A stretch of 64,000 bases of DNA, taken from Parietaria judaica. Its lineage: Eukaryota > Streptophyta > Magnoliopsida > Rosales > Urticaceae. Positions 49,891 through 62,218 of this stretch are shown piece by piece. The stretch covers positions 10,492,606 to 10,556,605 of the forward strand of contig OX940865.1 of the NCBI GenBank assembly GCA_954871525.1. The letters are read 5' to 3'. The notes beneath the pieces are model-generated. The model saw only the letters and a list, made by a program, of their open reading frames with translations. It had not been told where the DNA came from and did not search any database. Each line of letters opens with the position of its first letter. Within the stretch, counting starts at the first letter, position 1. The translations under genes were made by a program, and so were the position numbers.

Positions 49891-50269
49891 TTTATTCCCT
49901 CTCTCTTCTAATTATGATTCTTTAAAGTCCTTTTCGACTTCATGCAAAGTTATGCAGAAAAATTAGTGTATTCGTGGACACTCCTCTTTTTTAATATGGC
50001 CTCTGATTTTATAACGTAAAAATTCAGTGTTTAAAAAAAAAAAATGTTTAGGAAATCAGTAGTTATGTTTAACTCACTGAATTTCAAATCTTTTTTATTC
50101 CTATAATGTGGTACTGGTACATGAGTTTGTATTTCTATCCCGATGCTGACTTTTTCTTTTCTTCAAACTTAAAGAAGGATTTTATATCGACAAAAATACT
50201 AAAAATGAAGTCATATTGTCTAGCTAGATTTCAATTTTTGTTGTTGGTGGTGAATTTAATTTTGCACAG

Positions 50270-50350
50270 ACAGTGGTATGAAAGCTGGATTTGCATGATG
50301 ACAAAGCCAAGCAAAAAGCTTTGAAGACTGTCTCTACTCTTCCATTCCAG
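50270..50350 (+). pseudogene. HMA/HIPP-type exon, left-arm copy (nonsense)
   Basis: An 81-nt exon-like unit between an acceptor (ttttgcacag) and a donor (gtaagt). It encodes the first part of a heavy-metal-associated domain of HIPP proteins ([20 protein letters not shown]), but the fourth codon is TGA where the right-arm copy has TTA. An ATGAAG at 50205-50210 could be a former mini first exon, though no donor follows it. No downstream HMA exon is present. Confidence 0.7.
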
Positions 50351-52171
50351 GTAAGTGGAATTCCTTTTATTAAATAGAGGAGTTTAATTTTAGTATAAAG
50401 CCATTTAATTCTCTTCTTAGTGAAATAAGTTATCTAATTAAATAGAGGCGAGAGAATGAGTATTGCAAGAATTACCAGAAATGAACGAATGAGTATTGCA
50501 AGAATTACCAGAAATGAACACTTAGAGAAAAATATGTTAATAATTCTTAGGGTTGTGGTTGGTGCTCTTTTTGGTATTATTTATTCATCTTAAATATTCT
50601 CTATTGGATTTTTATTAAATAAAACTTTTTCAATAGAGGGGTCTTTTTGTCATTTTGTTGTTGAATCTGTTGAGAAAAGAATAATACCTCAAAAATCTCT
50701 GTAACACTAACGTGTTGGGTCGTTACGAGTGATAACTATATATATAACCTTTATACTAAGTTTACGTGGTGAAAGAAATCGTTTCATTACAAATATAATA
50801 GTAAGGGATAATGGTTGCAAAAGCTCAATTGGTTAAAAAAAAGAGTAAAATAATAATAATAATAATTTCATCTAATCTAATAAAAAAATTAATACGAATT
50901 GTTGAATTTCTGTAGAAAAATTAATAAAAATATACTAAAAATATAATACTAAGTTATACTCTGACTTTTTTTTTTTGGTCTCTATCAATCTTAAGAATAA
51001 TACTACGTTAAAAATATATATAATCCTATTAAAATTAGTGGAGAACTTAAAGAAGGATTGTATATCGACAAAAACACTAAAAATGAAGTCATATGTTCAC
51101 TTTATAAAGCCATAAAAAAGTACAAATTAAATGTAATAGTTATTTTTATAAAATCATAACTTACATACAAAAATAGAAAATCCTTAAAGGTTGTCTCTCT
51201 GAAATTCTCAAGCTAGCAAGCGCTTCCTTAAAGGTTTTGGAAGTACGGTATGCATTTTTTATTTTTTTGCATTTATCTATATGTTTATAATTGAAACATA
51301 TAGTTTTATTATGAAACTTGAATTCTAATTTATTTATTTATTATGTTAATTAGTATTTAGAAAAATGTACGTGTGTATAAAATATTTTTCTTTATTTTTC
51401 TTATAACTTTTTTCTTTTTTATTCAACTGTCGTTTTAATAGTGCTGGTATTTTTGTTATTACTTACTCTCTTGTTTTTAATTTAAACTGTATGATTCAAC
51501 TCTGATTTGAAATGCTAAAAAAATACATACAACCATTCAATTTAAAAAACCGAAAATACAAATTTGCAATTTTTCAATTTCAAAAACTATGTTAAAGATA
51601 AAACATAAAACCTAAAAACTATTTTAAAGTAAAAAATAAAATATTTGTTTCGGATAATTTCTCATCATCTTAAATATTGTTTTGAAAAGCCTTGAAACTA
51701 AGAAGCTGTGTAAATATTTCTCTTATCTTTAAACAAAAATTAAGTTGTACAAATTAGAGAAAAGATGAACGAATTGTTATATGTAATTTATATGGACACT
51801 TGATAATAATTTTGCATGATGATATTACTCTGTTAAAATATAATATATAGATAAATGAATTTTTAAAAACTTGGATAAAATTTTCTATTGAGTAGGCTTT
51901 AAAGGTCATATTCTTATGCTTGCTTTGCATAGTTGTAAAAATCTGTATGATGATTAATCCTTGATTTCTTAGTACTGTTGCTTATTTGGCTCCTGATCTT
52001 TGTTGTGTTCGTTGTTTTAATTAATTAATTAATTAATTGTTTACTTTGTTTGCAATATTTGTGAACTACGATCACTCAGTGAACGTGATATAGTTAGTCT
52101 TTCTAGATATTGGCAAAATAATATAATCGCAAGTCCATGACACGTTATGTGACAGAAAATGGAAATATTTA

Positions 52172-52913
52172 GGGGGCATTTGGTTATGGTCTCCGAGACC
52201 AACTTCTGGTTTTGGTTTCAAACAGTGTCATATTGGTTTCACAGAACACGTTTGGTTGCCAGTTGTCTCTGTTTTCTGAGACCGGTCTCGCAGACCACTG
52301 AAATTTTAATGAAGGAAAACAGAAAACGACTTGAAGTTGTTTTCTGTCTTTGGTATTCAACTTAATCATACAAAATAAAACAATAATAATGTACTATCTT
52401 TCTATAATATTATTATATTATTTATAATAAGATATTAACTATGAAATTAACTTATATGATAAATTATTAAAACCATTTTTATGTATAATTATAAATTTTA
52501 ATAAGATTACTATCACATTAACAATTATACTTAAATTGTATATATTATTAAATACTAACTTAATTACAATGATATAAACTATTGAAACAGAATATTTACT
52601 ATTTTATATTACATAATTTAAACATATGTAATAAGAGTCATGAAATACGAATAATTTTTGTATTATGAAAAATATTTTTTAGACATAATATTATTATATA
52701 TTACTTTCAAATAAAATATATTTTCTTTTTAGTAACATAAATTGCATTTTATTGCATTTTTCATTTAAATTCAACTAGTGATTAACAAAAGACTAACCAA
52801 ACAGTGTTTCAAAAATCAAACTCCCAAACTGGTTTGGTAGACTAAACTCTCAGACTGGTTTCTGAAACCAAATTGCAAAACTGGTTTCCCAAAATAGTTA
52901 ACCAAACGCCACC
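52172..52913. mobile_element. Harbinger/Tourist-like MITE in the left arm
   Basis: 742 bp with inverted ends GGGGGCATTTGGTTA / TAACCAAACGCCACC and the 3-bp duplication TTA on both sides (52169-52171, 52914-52916). The matching place in the right arm (near 55828) has the uninterrupted sequence with a single TTA. TGAGACCRRTCT-type words recur near both ends. No transposase. Confidence 0.85.
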
Positions 52914-53935
52914 TTAGTTCTTTTTTTTTCCTAACTTTTGTCTTTATGATCTAGGAGGTTCTAAAACAACTTTATTGTAAAAGTATTTATATAAATATAT
53001 CACTATATGTCTATACGGTGTACATACAAATTATACAATGCTAGCAGTTATTTGAAGAGACGGATATGGTTTTTTTTTAATAATAGTTATATAAGAAATA
53101 ATATTTGAATTTTGAATAGATAGACAACTATGAAACCTAAGCTATATAAGAATATAGTTTTATGTTATAATTTTCTATGTGGAAGATATTAGTGAAATGT
53201 TAAAAGCTCTCAACCTAAAAGTTATTTCTTTTGATAAAGTATGTCAAAAGTTAAGTGATCTCTACAATTACCTTATTGACTGAAATTAAGAAAATACAAA
53301 CATCCGACTAATAACAATAAATAAAAGGAGATATATTGTCAATAAACTTTTTCTATGACACATGTGGGAATACTAGCTCTTTGCTTTTGTCTGTATGATT
53401 GTATCCGGATTATTGTATACATTGAGGAAAAAAATAGATTAAATTTTTTAATTTCTAATATTACATTAATTTGAAAAATCCTACAGATTAAGTAATGTAT
53501 ATTCATTTTCTTGTATGGGTTAAGCTCTTTTATGAGTAAATAGCTTGATTGCTTTTATAATATCATAGTGCTTTCATATCATTTGATTATATACATAACA
53601 CGAGAGAATTGTTTTAATAAATAAAATATTTTATACTTTTGATAAAGAAATATGAAATATGTTATAGTATTTCAGAAAAATGTACGTGTGTATATGCCTA
53701 AATTATGTGAAGTATAAGATGTTTAGTACTAGACGTTAATATAAGCACATAGATACTATATTTATTTTAACTAGTGGTAACCAAAGCGCGGTGACGATAC
53801 CGTATCAATTCAAAACTCTTTGAAATCTATTAATTTTTGTGTACTTGCATATTTTAAATTCAATAATTTATCATAAATGATCAAATACGTTGGTAAATTT
53901 AGTTAGACTATTTACCAAATTTGTTACTTAGCTAT

Positions 53936-54794
53936 TAAATTTTAACTAAAAAAATATAGATCAACATCCACATTAAATTCAATAATTGTAAATTTTTGGT
54001 TAATGACATTGAAGATTAATTTAGAAAAATATTAAATATTTTATGATTATTCGTTGAGGTTAACAAAATATCAAATAAATGATGATGTAAAAATAGAAGA
54101 GCCTTAAAAATTCTCATAAGAATAATTGTCCAAAGCCCCAGATTGATAATAAATAAAATAATTTTGTTAAGAACGTATTAGTTACTCATCTTCTTGCATT
54201 GATCTTACATGTGAGCAAAAGAGATATGTAAGTTTATTTTACCCTAGAGTCATACAGAACAACTATTGTTTTCATATCATATAGATCACCTTGGAGAGAA
54301 GAAATGAAATGTAGCTTTAGTATACTGATTACAAAATTTAAATTTTAAAATTTTGTGATCAGTATAATTTTAAATTTTGTGATTATTATTTGTTATGATT
54401 TTATACAAATAACTATATTACATTTTAAATTTGTAATTTTTTTTTTATGTTATTATAAAGTGAACATATGACTTCATTTTTAGTGTTTTTGTCGGTATAC
54501 AATCCTTCTTTAAGTTCTCCACTAATTTTAATAGGATTATATTTTTAACATAGTATTATTCTTAAGATTAATAGAGACAAAAAAAAAAGTCAGAGTATAA
54601 CATAGTATTATATTTTTTTTAGTATATTTTTATTAATTTTTCTACAAAAATTCAACAATTCGTCTTAATTTTTTTTATTAGATTAGATGAAATTATTATT
54701 TTTCTTTTTTACTCTCTTTTTTAACCAATTGAGCTTTTGCAACCATTATCCCGGCGGAGCCAGGATTTCAATTCAGGATTTCAATTCAGCTTTT
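53936..54794. other. spacer of the composite inverted repeat
   Basis: About 0.86 kb between the arms. Positions 54385-54755 are the inverse of 50805-51170. Near 54752 a GGCGGAGCCAGGATTTC piece resembles the start of a hAT-like element end. No genes. Confidence 0.6.
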
Positions 54795-55944
54795 GCAAAT
54801 TTAGTAAATAGTTCTAACTAAATTTACCAACATATTTGACCATTTATGATACATTATTGAATTTAAAATATGCAAGTACACAAAAATTAATAGACTTCAA
54901 AAAGTTTAGAATCGATACGGTATCGTCACCGCACTTCGGTTACCACTAGTTAAAATAAATATAGTATCCATGTGCATATATTAACGTCTAGTACTACACA
55001 TCATATACTTCACATAATTTAGGGCATATACACACACGTACATTTTTCTAAAATACTAATTAACATATTTCATATTTCTTTATCAAAAGTATAAAATATT
55101 GTATTTATTAAAACAATTCCCTCGTGTTATGTATATAATCAAATGATATGAAAGCACTATGATATTATAAAATGCAATCAAGCTATTTACTCATAAAAGA
55201 GCTTAACCCAAACAAGAAAATGAATATACATTGCTTGATATGTAGGATTTTCCAAATTAATGTAATATTAGAAATTAAAAAAAAATTAATCTATTTTTAT
55301 TCTTCAATGTATACAATAATCCGGATACAATCATACAAACAAAAGCAAAGAGCTAGTATTCCCACATGTGTCACAGAAAAAGTTTCTTGAAAATATATAT
55401 CTCCTTTTATTTATTGTTATTAGTAGGATGTTTGTATTTTCTTAATTTCAGTCAATAAGATAATTGGTAGAGATCACTTAACTTTTGACATATTTTATAA
55501 AAAGAAATAACTTTTAGGTTGAGAGATTTTAACATTTCACTAAATTCTCCCACATAGAAAATTATAATATGAAACTATATTCTTATAGCGTAGGTTTCAT
55601 AGTTGTCTATCTACTCAAAATTCAAATATTATTTCTTATATAACTATTATAAAAAAAAATAAAAAAATCATATCTGTCTCTTCTAAATAACTGCTAGCAT
55701 TGTAGAATTTGTATGTACACCGTATGCACATATAGTGATATAAATTATAATTATATAAATACTTTTACAATAAAGTTGTTTTGGAACCGCATAGATCACA
55801 AAGACAAAGTTAGGAAAAAAATGAAACTAAAAATTTCCATTTTCTATCAGATAACGTGTCACGAACTTGTGAATATATTCTTTTGTCAACATGCATAAAG
55901 ACGAACTATATCACGTTCACTGAGTGATCGTAGTTCACAAATAT

Positions 55945-57844
55945 TGTAACGACCCGACTTTTTCGAAGCCGTCACCTACTGCCTACTTTAAAATTATTTG
56001 AAAATACTTGGCCATTTTTTTCGTGCACATTCAATTGCCGAGAAGCCTAGGCAACAACTTTTCCATTTTGCATGAGTACAGCTCCTAACCCCGTTTTAAA
56101 AGCGTCGCTAAAGATCACTAATGGTTCATTGCTTGAAGGAATAGTGAGCACTGGGGCAGTCGTCAATCTTCTCTTCAGCTCTTGAAGACTCTCTTCGCAC
56201 TTCTAACACCATTCGTACTTCTTTCCCTTACGAATAAGAGCTGAAAATGGAGCTGCAATCTTGGAGAATCCTTCCACAAATCTTCGATAATAACCCGCTA
56301 GACCGAGAAAACTCTAACCTCCGTGACACTCCTTGGCGCCTTCCAATCATTTACCGCTTCGACATTTGCTGGTCTACTGAAACCCCTTCTGCTGAAACTA
56401 CATGTCCAAGAAAATGAATTTTATCCAGCCAAAATTCACATTTAGATAACATAGCAAATAGTTGATGCTTGTTCAACGTCATCAGGATGATGGTCAAATG
56501 TTCTTCATGTTCTTCAGGATTCTTTGAGTATATAATAATGTTGTCAATGAAAACAATAACGAATTTATCCAAGAATTCCTTAAATACCCGATTCATAAGA
56601 TCCATGAAAAATGTTTGTGCCTTTGTAAGTCCGAAAGGTATGACAGTGAATTCATAATGACCGTATCGAGTCTGAAAAGTCGTTCTTCCTCTGACACCAT
56701 CAACTGATGATATCCTGGCCGAAGGTCGATCCTAGAAAACGCGGTGGCATGCTTAAGTTAATCAAATAGATCGTCAGTCCTTGAAAGTGGATATTTTTTT
56801 ATCGTCGTCTTGTTAAGCCCCCAGTAATCAATACACATACGAAATGATCTGTCTTTCTTCTTCACGAACAACACTGGTGCGCCCCATTGAGAATGGCTAG
56901 GGCGTATGAATTATTTTCTTTCTTTCTAAAAGTTCTTTCAACTGATCTTGGAGCTCTTTCAACTTAGATAGCGTCATTCGATATGGTGCATTTGAAATAG
57001 GTCTTGTCCCTTGCAAGATCTTTATTTCAAAAGACATTTCTCGCTGAAGCGGTATTTCAGGGAGTTGTTATGGAAAAATGTCTTCGAAGTCCCGTACAAT
57101 AAGAACATCGACCAATTGTATCTTGTCTTCCATTGACTTATGGTTCGTTGTAGCTAGAGAACCTGTGCATCATGGTGCTAACATCTTTTGAGCTCGCATT
57201 GCTGAAATCATCATCTTGAGCCTTTTTAGTAACCTCCCTTCAAACTTAAACTTCTTTCCATCGGGTGGCTGAAAGTTCACCCTTCGTCGATGGCAATCTA
57301 TAACTGCATTATACTTTCCAAGGAAATCCATGCCTAAGATGACATCGAAATCCTTCATTTTTAGCTATCAAGTTGCTAGCAATATTATCGCTTATTGTAA
57401 AAAAATATATCTATACAAGTAAGTAGGAACTAATCAATATGAATAATTGTTAACTTACATGGATTGTGACAGATGACCTTGTAGATGACATGCGAGGTAG
57501 GATGGCAAGATCACTGCTCTGATACCAACTGTAACGACCCGACTTTTTCGAAGCCGTCACCTACTGACTACTTTAAAATTATTTGAAAATACTTGGCCAT
57601 TTTTTTATAACTTTAAGTAAAGTAAGTAATTACGTACGTAGAAAAAATATTTATCAGGGATCCCCTTTTTAAAACTAAGAACATGTACGGAATAAATATG
57701 CGGAAAACGTCTTCACAGTGATTACCCATTCACCCAATCCCTCGCACATCGTCCACCGTCACCGTCCAATCCACTACGAAATCATATCATAGATTTCTTA
57801 CCTACAGTACGAACGAAAAACATTTTGTGTGAGCTAAAAGTACA
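55945..57844 (-). mobile_element. Ty3/Gypsy relic with two internal deletions
   Basis: Minus strand. The 5' LTR is 57530-57844 (315 bp, TGTACTTTTAGC to GGGTCGTTACA), followed after 2 nt by a tRNA-Met-type primer site at 57516-57527 (TGGTATCAGAGC). Gag is missing. A protease piece (FDVILGMDFLGKYNAVIDC) is at 57170-57358. Reverse transcriptase ([20 protein letters not shown]) is at 56351-56605; its active site reads FIDN rather than the usual (Y/F)xDD. An RNase H piece (LMQNGKVVA, stop, ASRQLNVHEK) runs straight into a 77-bp remnant of the 3' LTR at 55945-56021. Integrase is gone. Many stops. Confidence 0.85.
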
Positions 57845-58431
57845 TATCACAATTCGTTCATCTTTTCTCTAAATTGTACAACTTAATCTTTGTTTAAAGA
57901 TAAAGAGAAATATTTACACAGCTTCTTAGTTTCAAGGCTTTCAAAATAATATTTAAGATGATGAGAAATTATCCGAAACAAATTTTTTTTTTTTACTTTA
58001 AAATAGTTTTTAGGTTTTATATTTTATCCCTTTAACATAGTTTTTTGAAATTGAAAATTGGAAAATTTGTATTTCGTTTTTTTAAATTGAATGGTTGTAT
58101 GTGTTTTTTTAGCATTTCAAATCAGAGTTAAATCATACAGTTTAAATTAAAAACAAGAGAGTAAGTAATAACAAAAATACCAACACTATTAAAACGACAG
58201 TTGAGTCAAAAGAGAAAAAGTTATAAGAAAAATAAAGAAAAATATTTTATACACTCACACGTACATTTTTCTAAAATACTAATTAACATAATAATTAAAT
58301 AAATAAATTAGAATTCAAATTTCATAATAAAACTATATGTTTTAATTATAAAAAATAGATAAATGCAAAAAAATAAAAAATAAAATACTTACCTACCGTA
58401 CTTCCAAATCCTTAAAGAAGCTCTTGCTATC

Positions 58432-58531
58432 TGCTTGAGTCGGATCGGGCTTTTTTTAAGAACCCGAAGTGATCGGATCGGGTTCATAAAAAGCGTCGGG
58501 GCGGCCCAACCCAACCCATGCTCACCCCTAC
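58432..58531 (-). repeat. hAT-like scrap
   Basis: About 100 bp rich in CGGATCGGG. It ends GCTCACCCCTA, the inverse of a TAGGGGTGAGC end. It is present only in the right arm, exactly between two arm blocks. Confidence 0.4.
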
Positions 58532-58580
58532 TTTATACTAAAATTAAACTCCTTTATTTAATAAAAGGAATTCCACTTAC

Positions 58581-58661
58581 CTGGAATCCAAGAGTAGAGA
58601 CAGTATTCAAAGCTTTTTGCTTGGCTTTGTCATCATGCAAATCCAGCTTTAATACCACTTT
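58581..58661 (-). pseudogene. HMA/HIPP-type exon, right-arm copy (open)
   Basis: 81 nt, minus strand, acceptor ttttgcacag and donor gtaagt. It encodes 27 residues, [20 protein letters not shown] then VSTLGFQ, the start of a heavy-metal-associated domain as in HIPP proteins. The domain's CxxC region is not in this exon and such plant members often lack it. No partner exons are visible, so this is an isolated exon, not a gene, but its frame and splice sites are intact. Confidence 0.7.
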
Positions 58662-58808
58662 CTGTGCAAAATTAAATTCACCAACAACAACAAAAAAATT
58701 GAGATCTAGCTAGATCTAGTTCCTACATACATGACAATATGACTTCTTTTATAGTATAAAATCCTTCCTTAACTTCTCCACTAATTTTAATAAAATTATA
58801 TTTTTAAG

Positions 58809-59605
58809 TGGGTTAATAGCGGCAATAATGCACAACCCTTGGTCAAGAGGGGGTTTCAGGTCCCCAACCTTTCAAAGTGTGAGCAAAAATACACAACCTT
58901 TGTTAAATGTAAAATCTGTTGGTCCTTCCGTTAGGGATGTTAAATTCTGCTGATGTGGCATCGTTAAACTGCCAAATGGACTGCCAACTTGTAATATTAA
59001 TTGTATAATTTAATTAATAAGAACAAATTAAATCGTATTTTAATTATGTTTCAAAAAAATTAATACTTTAAATTAAATAAATAAGTTTTACTCCCCCCAA
59101 AAATCTAACAGGTCTTCATTTGAACATGAGTAAATTTTCTGAAAAACGACGGATTATTAAACACGGCAAAATTGCAAAGATTACATAACGACGGTTTATT
59201 AGAAACGACTAGAATTTTGAAAAAACGACCGATTATTGAAAACAATTGTAATTTAAAAAAATGACATAGTAAAGATGTGAATAATATTGAATCACGAGTT
59301 CAAAAATAAGAACTACGCGTTAAATAAGTATTGCTCGTTAATTTAAAGTTTTAATTTATTTTTTGAATCATAATTAAAATATTTAAATTTATTCTTATTA
59401 ATTAGGTTATGTAATTAATACTACAAATTGGCAATCCATTTGGCAGTTTAACGATGTCACGTCAGCAGAAGTTAACATCCCTAACAGAAGGACCAACAGA
59501 TTTTACATTCAACAAACGTTGTGGATTTTTGCCCACACTTTGAAAGGTTGGGGACCTAAAACCCCTCTTGATCAAAGGTTGTGCATTATTGCCGCAATTA
59601 ACCCT
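58809..59605. mobile_element. MULE-type non-autonomous element
   Basis: 797 bp with inverted ends of roughly 250 bp (GGGTTAATAGCGGCAATAAT at the left, the inverse at the right) and a perfect 9-bp target duplication ATTTTTAAG at 58800-58808 and 59606-59614. Long TIRs plus a 9-bp duplication are diagnostic of Mutator-like elements. The short interior has AACGACGG/CGATTATT words and no coding. Confidence 0.9.
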
Positions 59606-59799
59606 ATTTTTAAGTATTATTTAGATTGAAAGAGAGAAAAAAAAAGTCAGCCTCGGGATAGAAATACAAACTCATGTACCAGTATCACATAGGAATAAAA
59701 AAGATTTGAAATTCAGTGACTTAAAAAAATAACTACTGATTTCATACCAATTTATTTTTTTAACACTGAACAACCATATGAAATATAAAAACTCTGATG

Positions 59800-60700
59800 T
59801 AATTGTTATGTGCAATTTTAGAGATATGTAAAATTTGGGCCTTATTGGCAAAAGTCAAAGCCCGTTAGCAAAGTCAAGGCTCATTTAATTTCAAACCCAT
59901 CTAACGAAGCCCGAAAGATCGGGCCCGAAGACGAAACAAAGGGACATCCCTGAGAGCTGGTCGGTGCGGCCAGTTAAGCGATGACATCCCTCAAGACCAC
60001 GGGCTACAAGGCGTTATGATCTCGACATCCCTCAAGACCACCGGTGACAAGGCGTTATGATCTCCATCAAGACCACCGGCGACAAGGCGTTATGATCTCG
60101 AAATCCCTCAAGACCACTGGCGACAAGGCGTTACGATCTCGCATCCGTCAACGCCACCAACGACAAGGCGTTATGATCTCGACATCCGTCAAGGCCACCA
60201 GCGAGAAGGCGTTACGATCTCGACATCCGTCAAGGCCACCGGCGACAAGGCGTTATGATCTCGACATCCCTCAAGGCTACCAACGAGCGTATCAAATATG
60301 AGCAGGCAGTGCACTTGGACGATGGAATAGACTAAGAGGAATGACGACCACTACACCCGACAAAGGAGCATGGCGACATGGCCTTTCCTTGGTCAACAAG
60401 GAACGACATACACCAATCATCTCCCTGATTCAGGGGGAAATAGTCACCACCTTTTTGCTATAAAAATAGGAGGCTTCTCCCCCTCATTTGGACACTTTTC
60501 CACACTTGAAATTCTCTCTCTAAAATGAGAGCTTGTCTCTCTAGAATTCTCATTCTCCCTGCGCTCTAACTTTCCACTTTGAACTACGTGATGGCTTGAT
60601 CCCTTTAAATGGTACGTAAGCAGCCTTTCACGAGGTCCGGCATCAAATATTTTTACCCTTTATCTTTTCCCCGTCTTCAAACATATTCAATGACAAGCGT
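59800..60700 (+). repeat. LTR-like block (probable Gypsy solo or 5' LTR)
   Basis: After AT-rich arm DNA the sequence becomes GC-richer. It contains a tandem repeat, a TATA box (gctataaaaataggagg, near 60459), a pyrimidine-rich leader and TGGTACGTAAGCAGCC, a phrase typical of plant Gypsy LTR ends. Boundaries and target duplication are not certain. No internal coding region follows. Confidence 0.5.
59981..60290. repeat. 41-bp minisatellite, about 7 units
   Basis: Unit gacatccctcaagaccaccg + gcgacaaggcgttatgatctc (41 bp), with point changes and one shortened unit. It lies in the upstream part of the LTR-like block. Confidence 0.9.
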
Positions 60701-62218
60701 CATACAGGCGTCATTAGTTCAATCCACTCTATATACTTATACGCCAGCAAATATTTTCCAATAATCGCTTTCATTCTTAAGTAGCATAATTTCTCTTCTA
60801 GAAGTATTTTTTATGCAAGGTGATCGGAACTCACGACGTATGACCACAATATAACATATGAATATTAACAGAGAAACAATTAATGCAATGAGAATATTCA
60901 TACACTTGAAAATTTTCACAACCCACAAATTTATATGCATCAAAATATATATATATCCACCACTCTTCTTTTAAGGATTATTTGTCTCTTTATAAATGCA
61001 TATATCGGATAGTAACAACAAAAACTCACAATGACAAGAAACAAACTCAATATTGAGTCACTACTAATTAACCCTCACTTAATCAGGAAATAATATCATA
61101 AATGAGTAAATTGAGGAACAATAACAATAATTAACTCACCAAACAATGACAGTGAGGTCGAACATTATGACGCTCATTAGTAGTCACCACTCACCAAAAT
61201 TCTCCATTACTACTAAAGATACGTTTTTGGTCTTCATTCCTCGTACAACCACATCAAGATCCTTGGCGTAACATCAGCAAATTCAATAAAAGAAAACGTA
61301 GAGCATTTAAATCTCTAATAGCAGTTGACAAAGGATATAGAGCTTATACTATTTGTATTCAAGAAAAGTAATTACACACATCAATAAATATACATTCCTA
61401 GAATGATTCATCGGAGAGAGAATTGAAGTCTTAATAGGTAAAATAATTTTTTTACCATAAACCCACCGTTCAATTTTCTCTAAACAATTTAGGAAAATAT
61501 GGCATTATCCACATAAAGATACGAAGGTCTTCATATACATATGCCATATATAATACCAGGAAAATTAACAACCCATACTCACAACATTAATGATCTAACT
61601 AAATAAAAATTGGCATTTGATTTGCATTGGCCGTAATGATCCATGAACATCGTTTCTCAATAAGCTCAAAAATAACGTAACTTCTCAAGGAAACATTACA
61701 GCTCATTAATGCAAATTAATAGCATTATAGTGATCTTATGAGACATTACCACGACAAAGTCCATCGCCGAGAGGAGCGCCATTGCCGGAGCTTTTGTCTG
61801 GTCAGATGGCCGCTCCGATTCCTGCAACTTCAGTGGCATTGCTGACCACAAGCTGGTCGTCACATCAACATCTCCAAAAAAAAAAAAATGTCCAGAACCT
61901 CCAAAAACACTACACCGAATGGTAAGAATGTCAAACTGCGTAAATTTTTTCTGGGCGTATTGTCCGTCTTTGTGTTGTAGCCCGAGTTCTATCTCTATGT
62001 TCAGCTTATTTATGCAGCTCTTTTTCTTCTTCTTGTTCTTTAAATCTGCAGGAATTAAATAAGTGAAGGTGATATCACCAGAAATAATAGAATTATTCGC
62101 ACGTCGATCAGATCCTTAAAGTTCGACACTCCAGCACCAAAACTTCTCTCAACGTATTCTTCAACAACACTGTTTATATTCTCATCATCGTCAAAAATCA
62201 AGAAATAAGCTTTAAGAT
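60701..62218. other. intergenic, no supported gene
   Basis: AT-rich. The minus strand at 62100-62218 has a coding-like reading (AYFLIFDDDENINSVVEEYV) that stops near 62100, and 61757-61870 is GC-richer. Neither is recognised. Confidence 0.35.

Larger units (their letters stand above)
49995..53935. repeat. left arm of the composite inverted repeat
   Basis: Read inverted, this matches 54795-59795 in three blocks: 49995-50400 with 58535-59795, 51195-51785 with 57845-58430, and 52045-53935 with 54795-55944. Example pairs: gtgaactacgatcactcagt at 52061 with actgagtgatcgtagttcac at 55919, and gtactagacgttaatat near 53727 with atattaacgtctagtac near 54977. The block 50805-51170 has its inverse inside the spacer at 54385-54755. 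It carries a HIPP-type exon and a Harbinger-like insertion. Confidence 0.85.
54795..59795. repeat. right arm of the composite inverted repeat
   Basis: Inverse of 49995-53935 (see that entry for pairs). It is interrupted by a Gypsy relic (55945-57844), a hAT-like scrap (58432-58531) and a MULE (58809-59605), none of which is in the left arm. It lacks the counterpart of 51785-52045, apparently lost with the Gypsy insertion. Confidence 0.85.

Noticed and set aside
59981..60290. Regularly spaced repeats as a possible CRISPR array
   Set aside because: Units are contiguous without unique spacers and the DNA is plant nuclear; it is a minisatellite.
60044..60301. An 85-codon repetitive frame
   Set aside because: It is a by-product of the 41-bp minisatellite; the unit length is not a multiple of three and the repeats shift frame.
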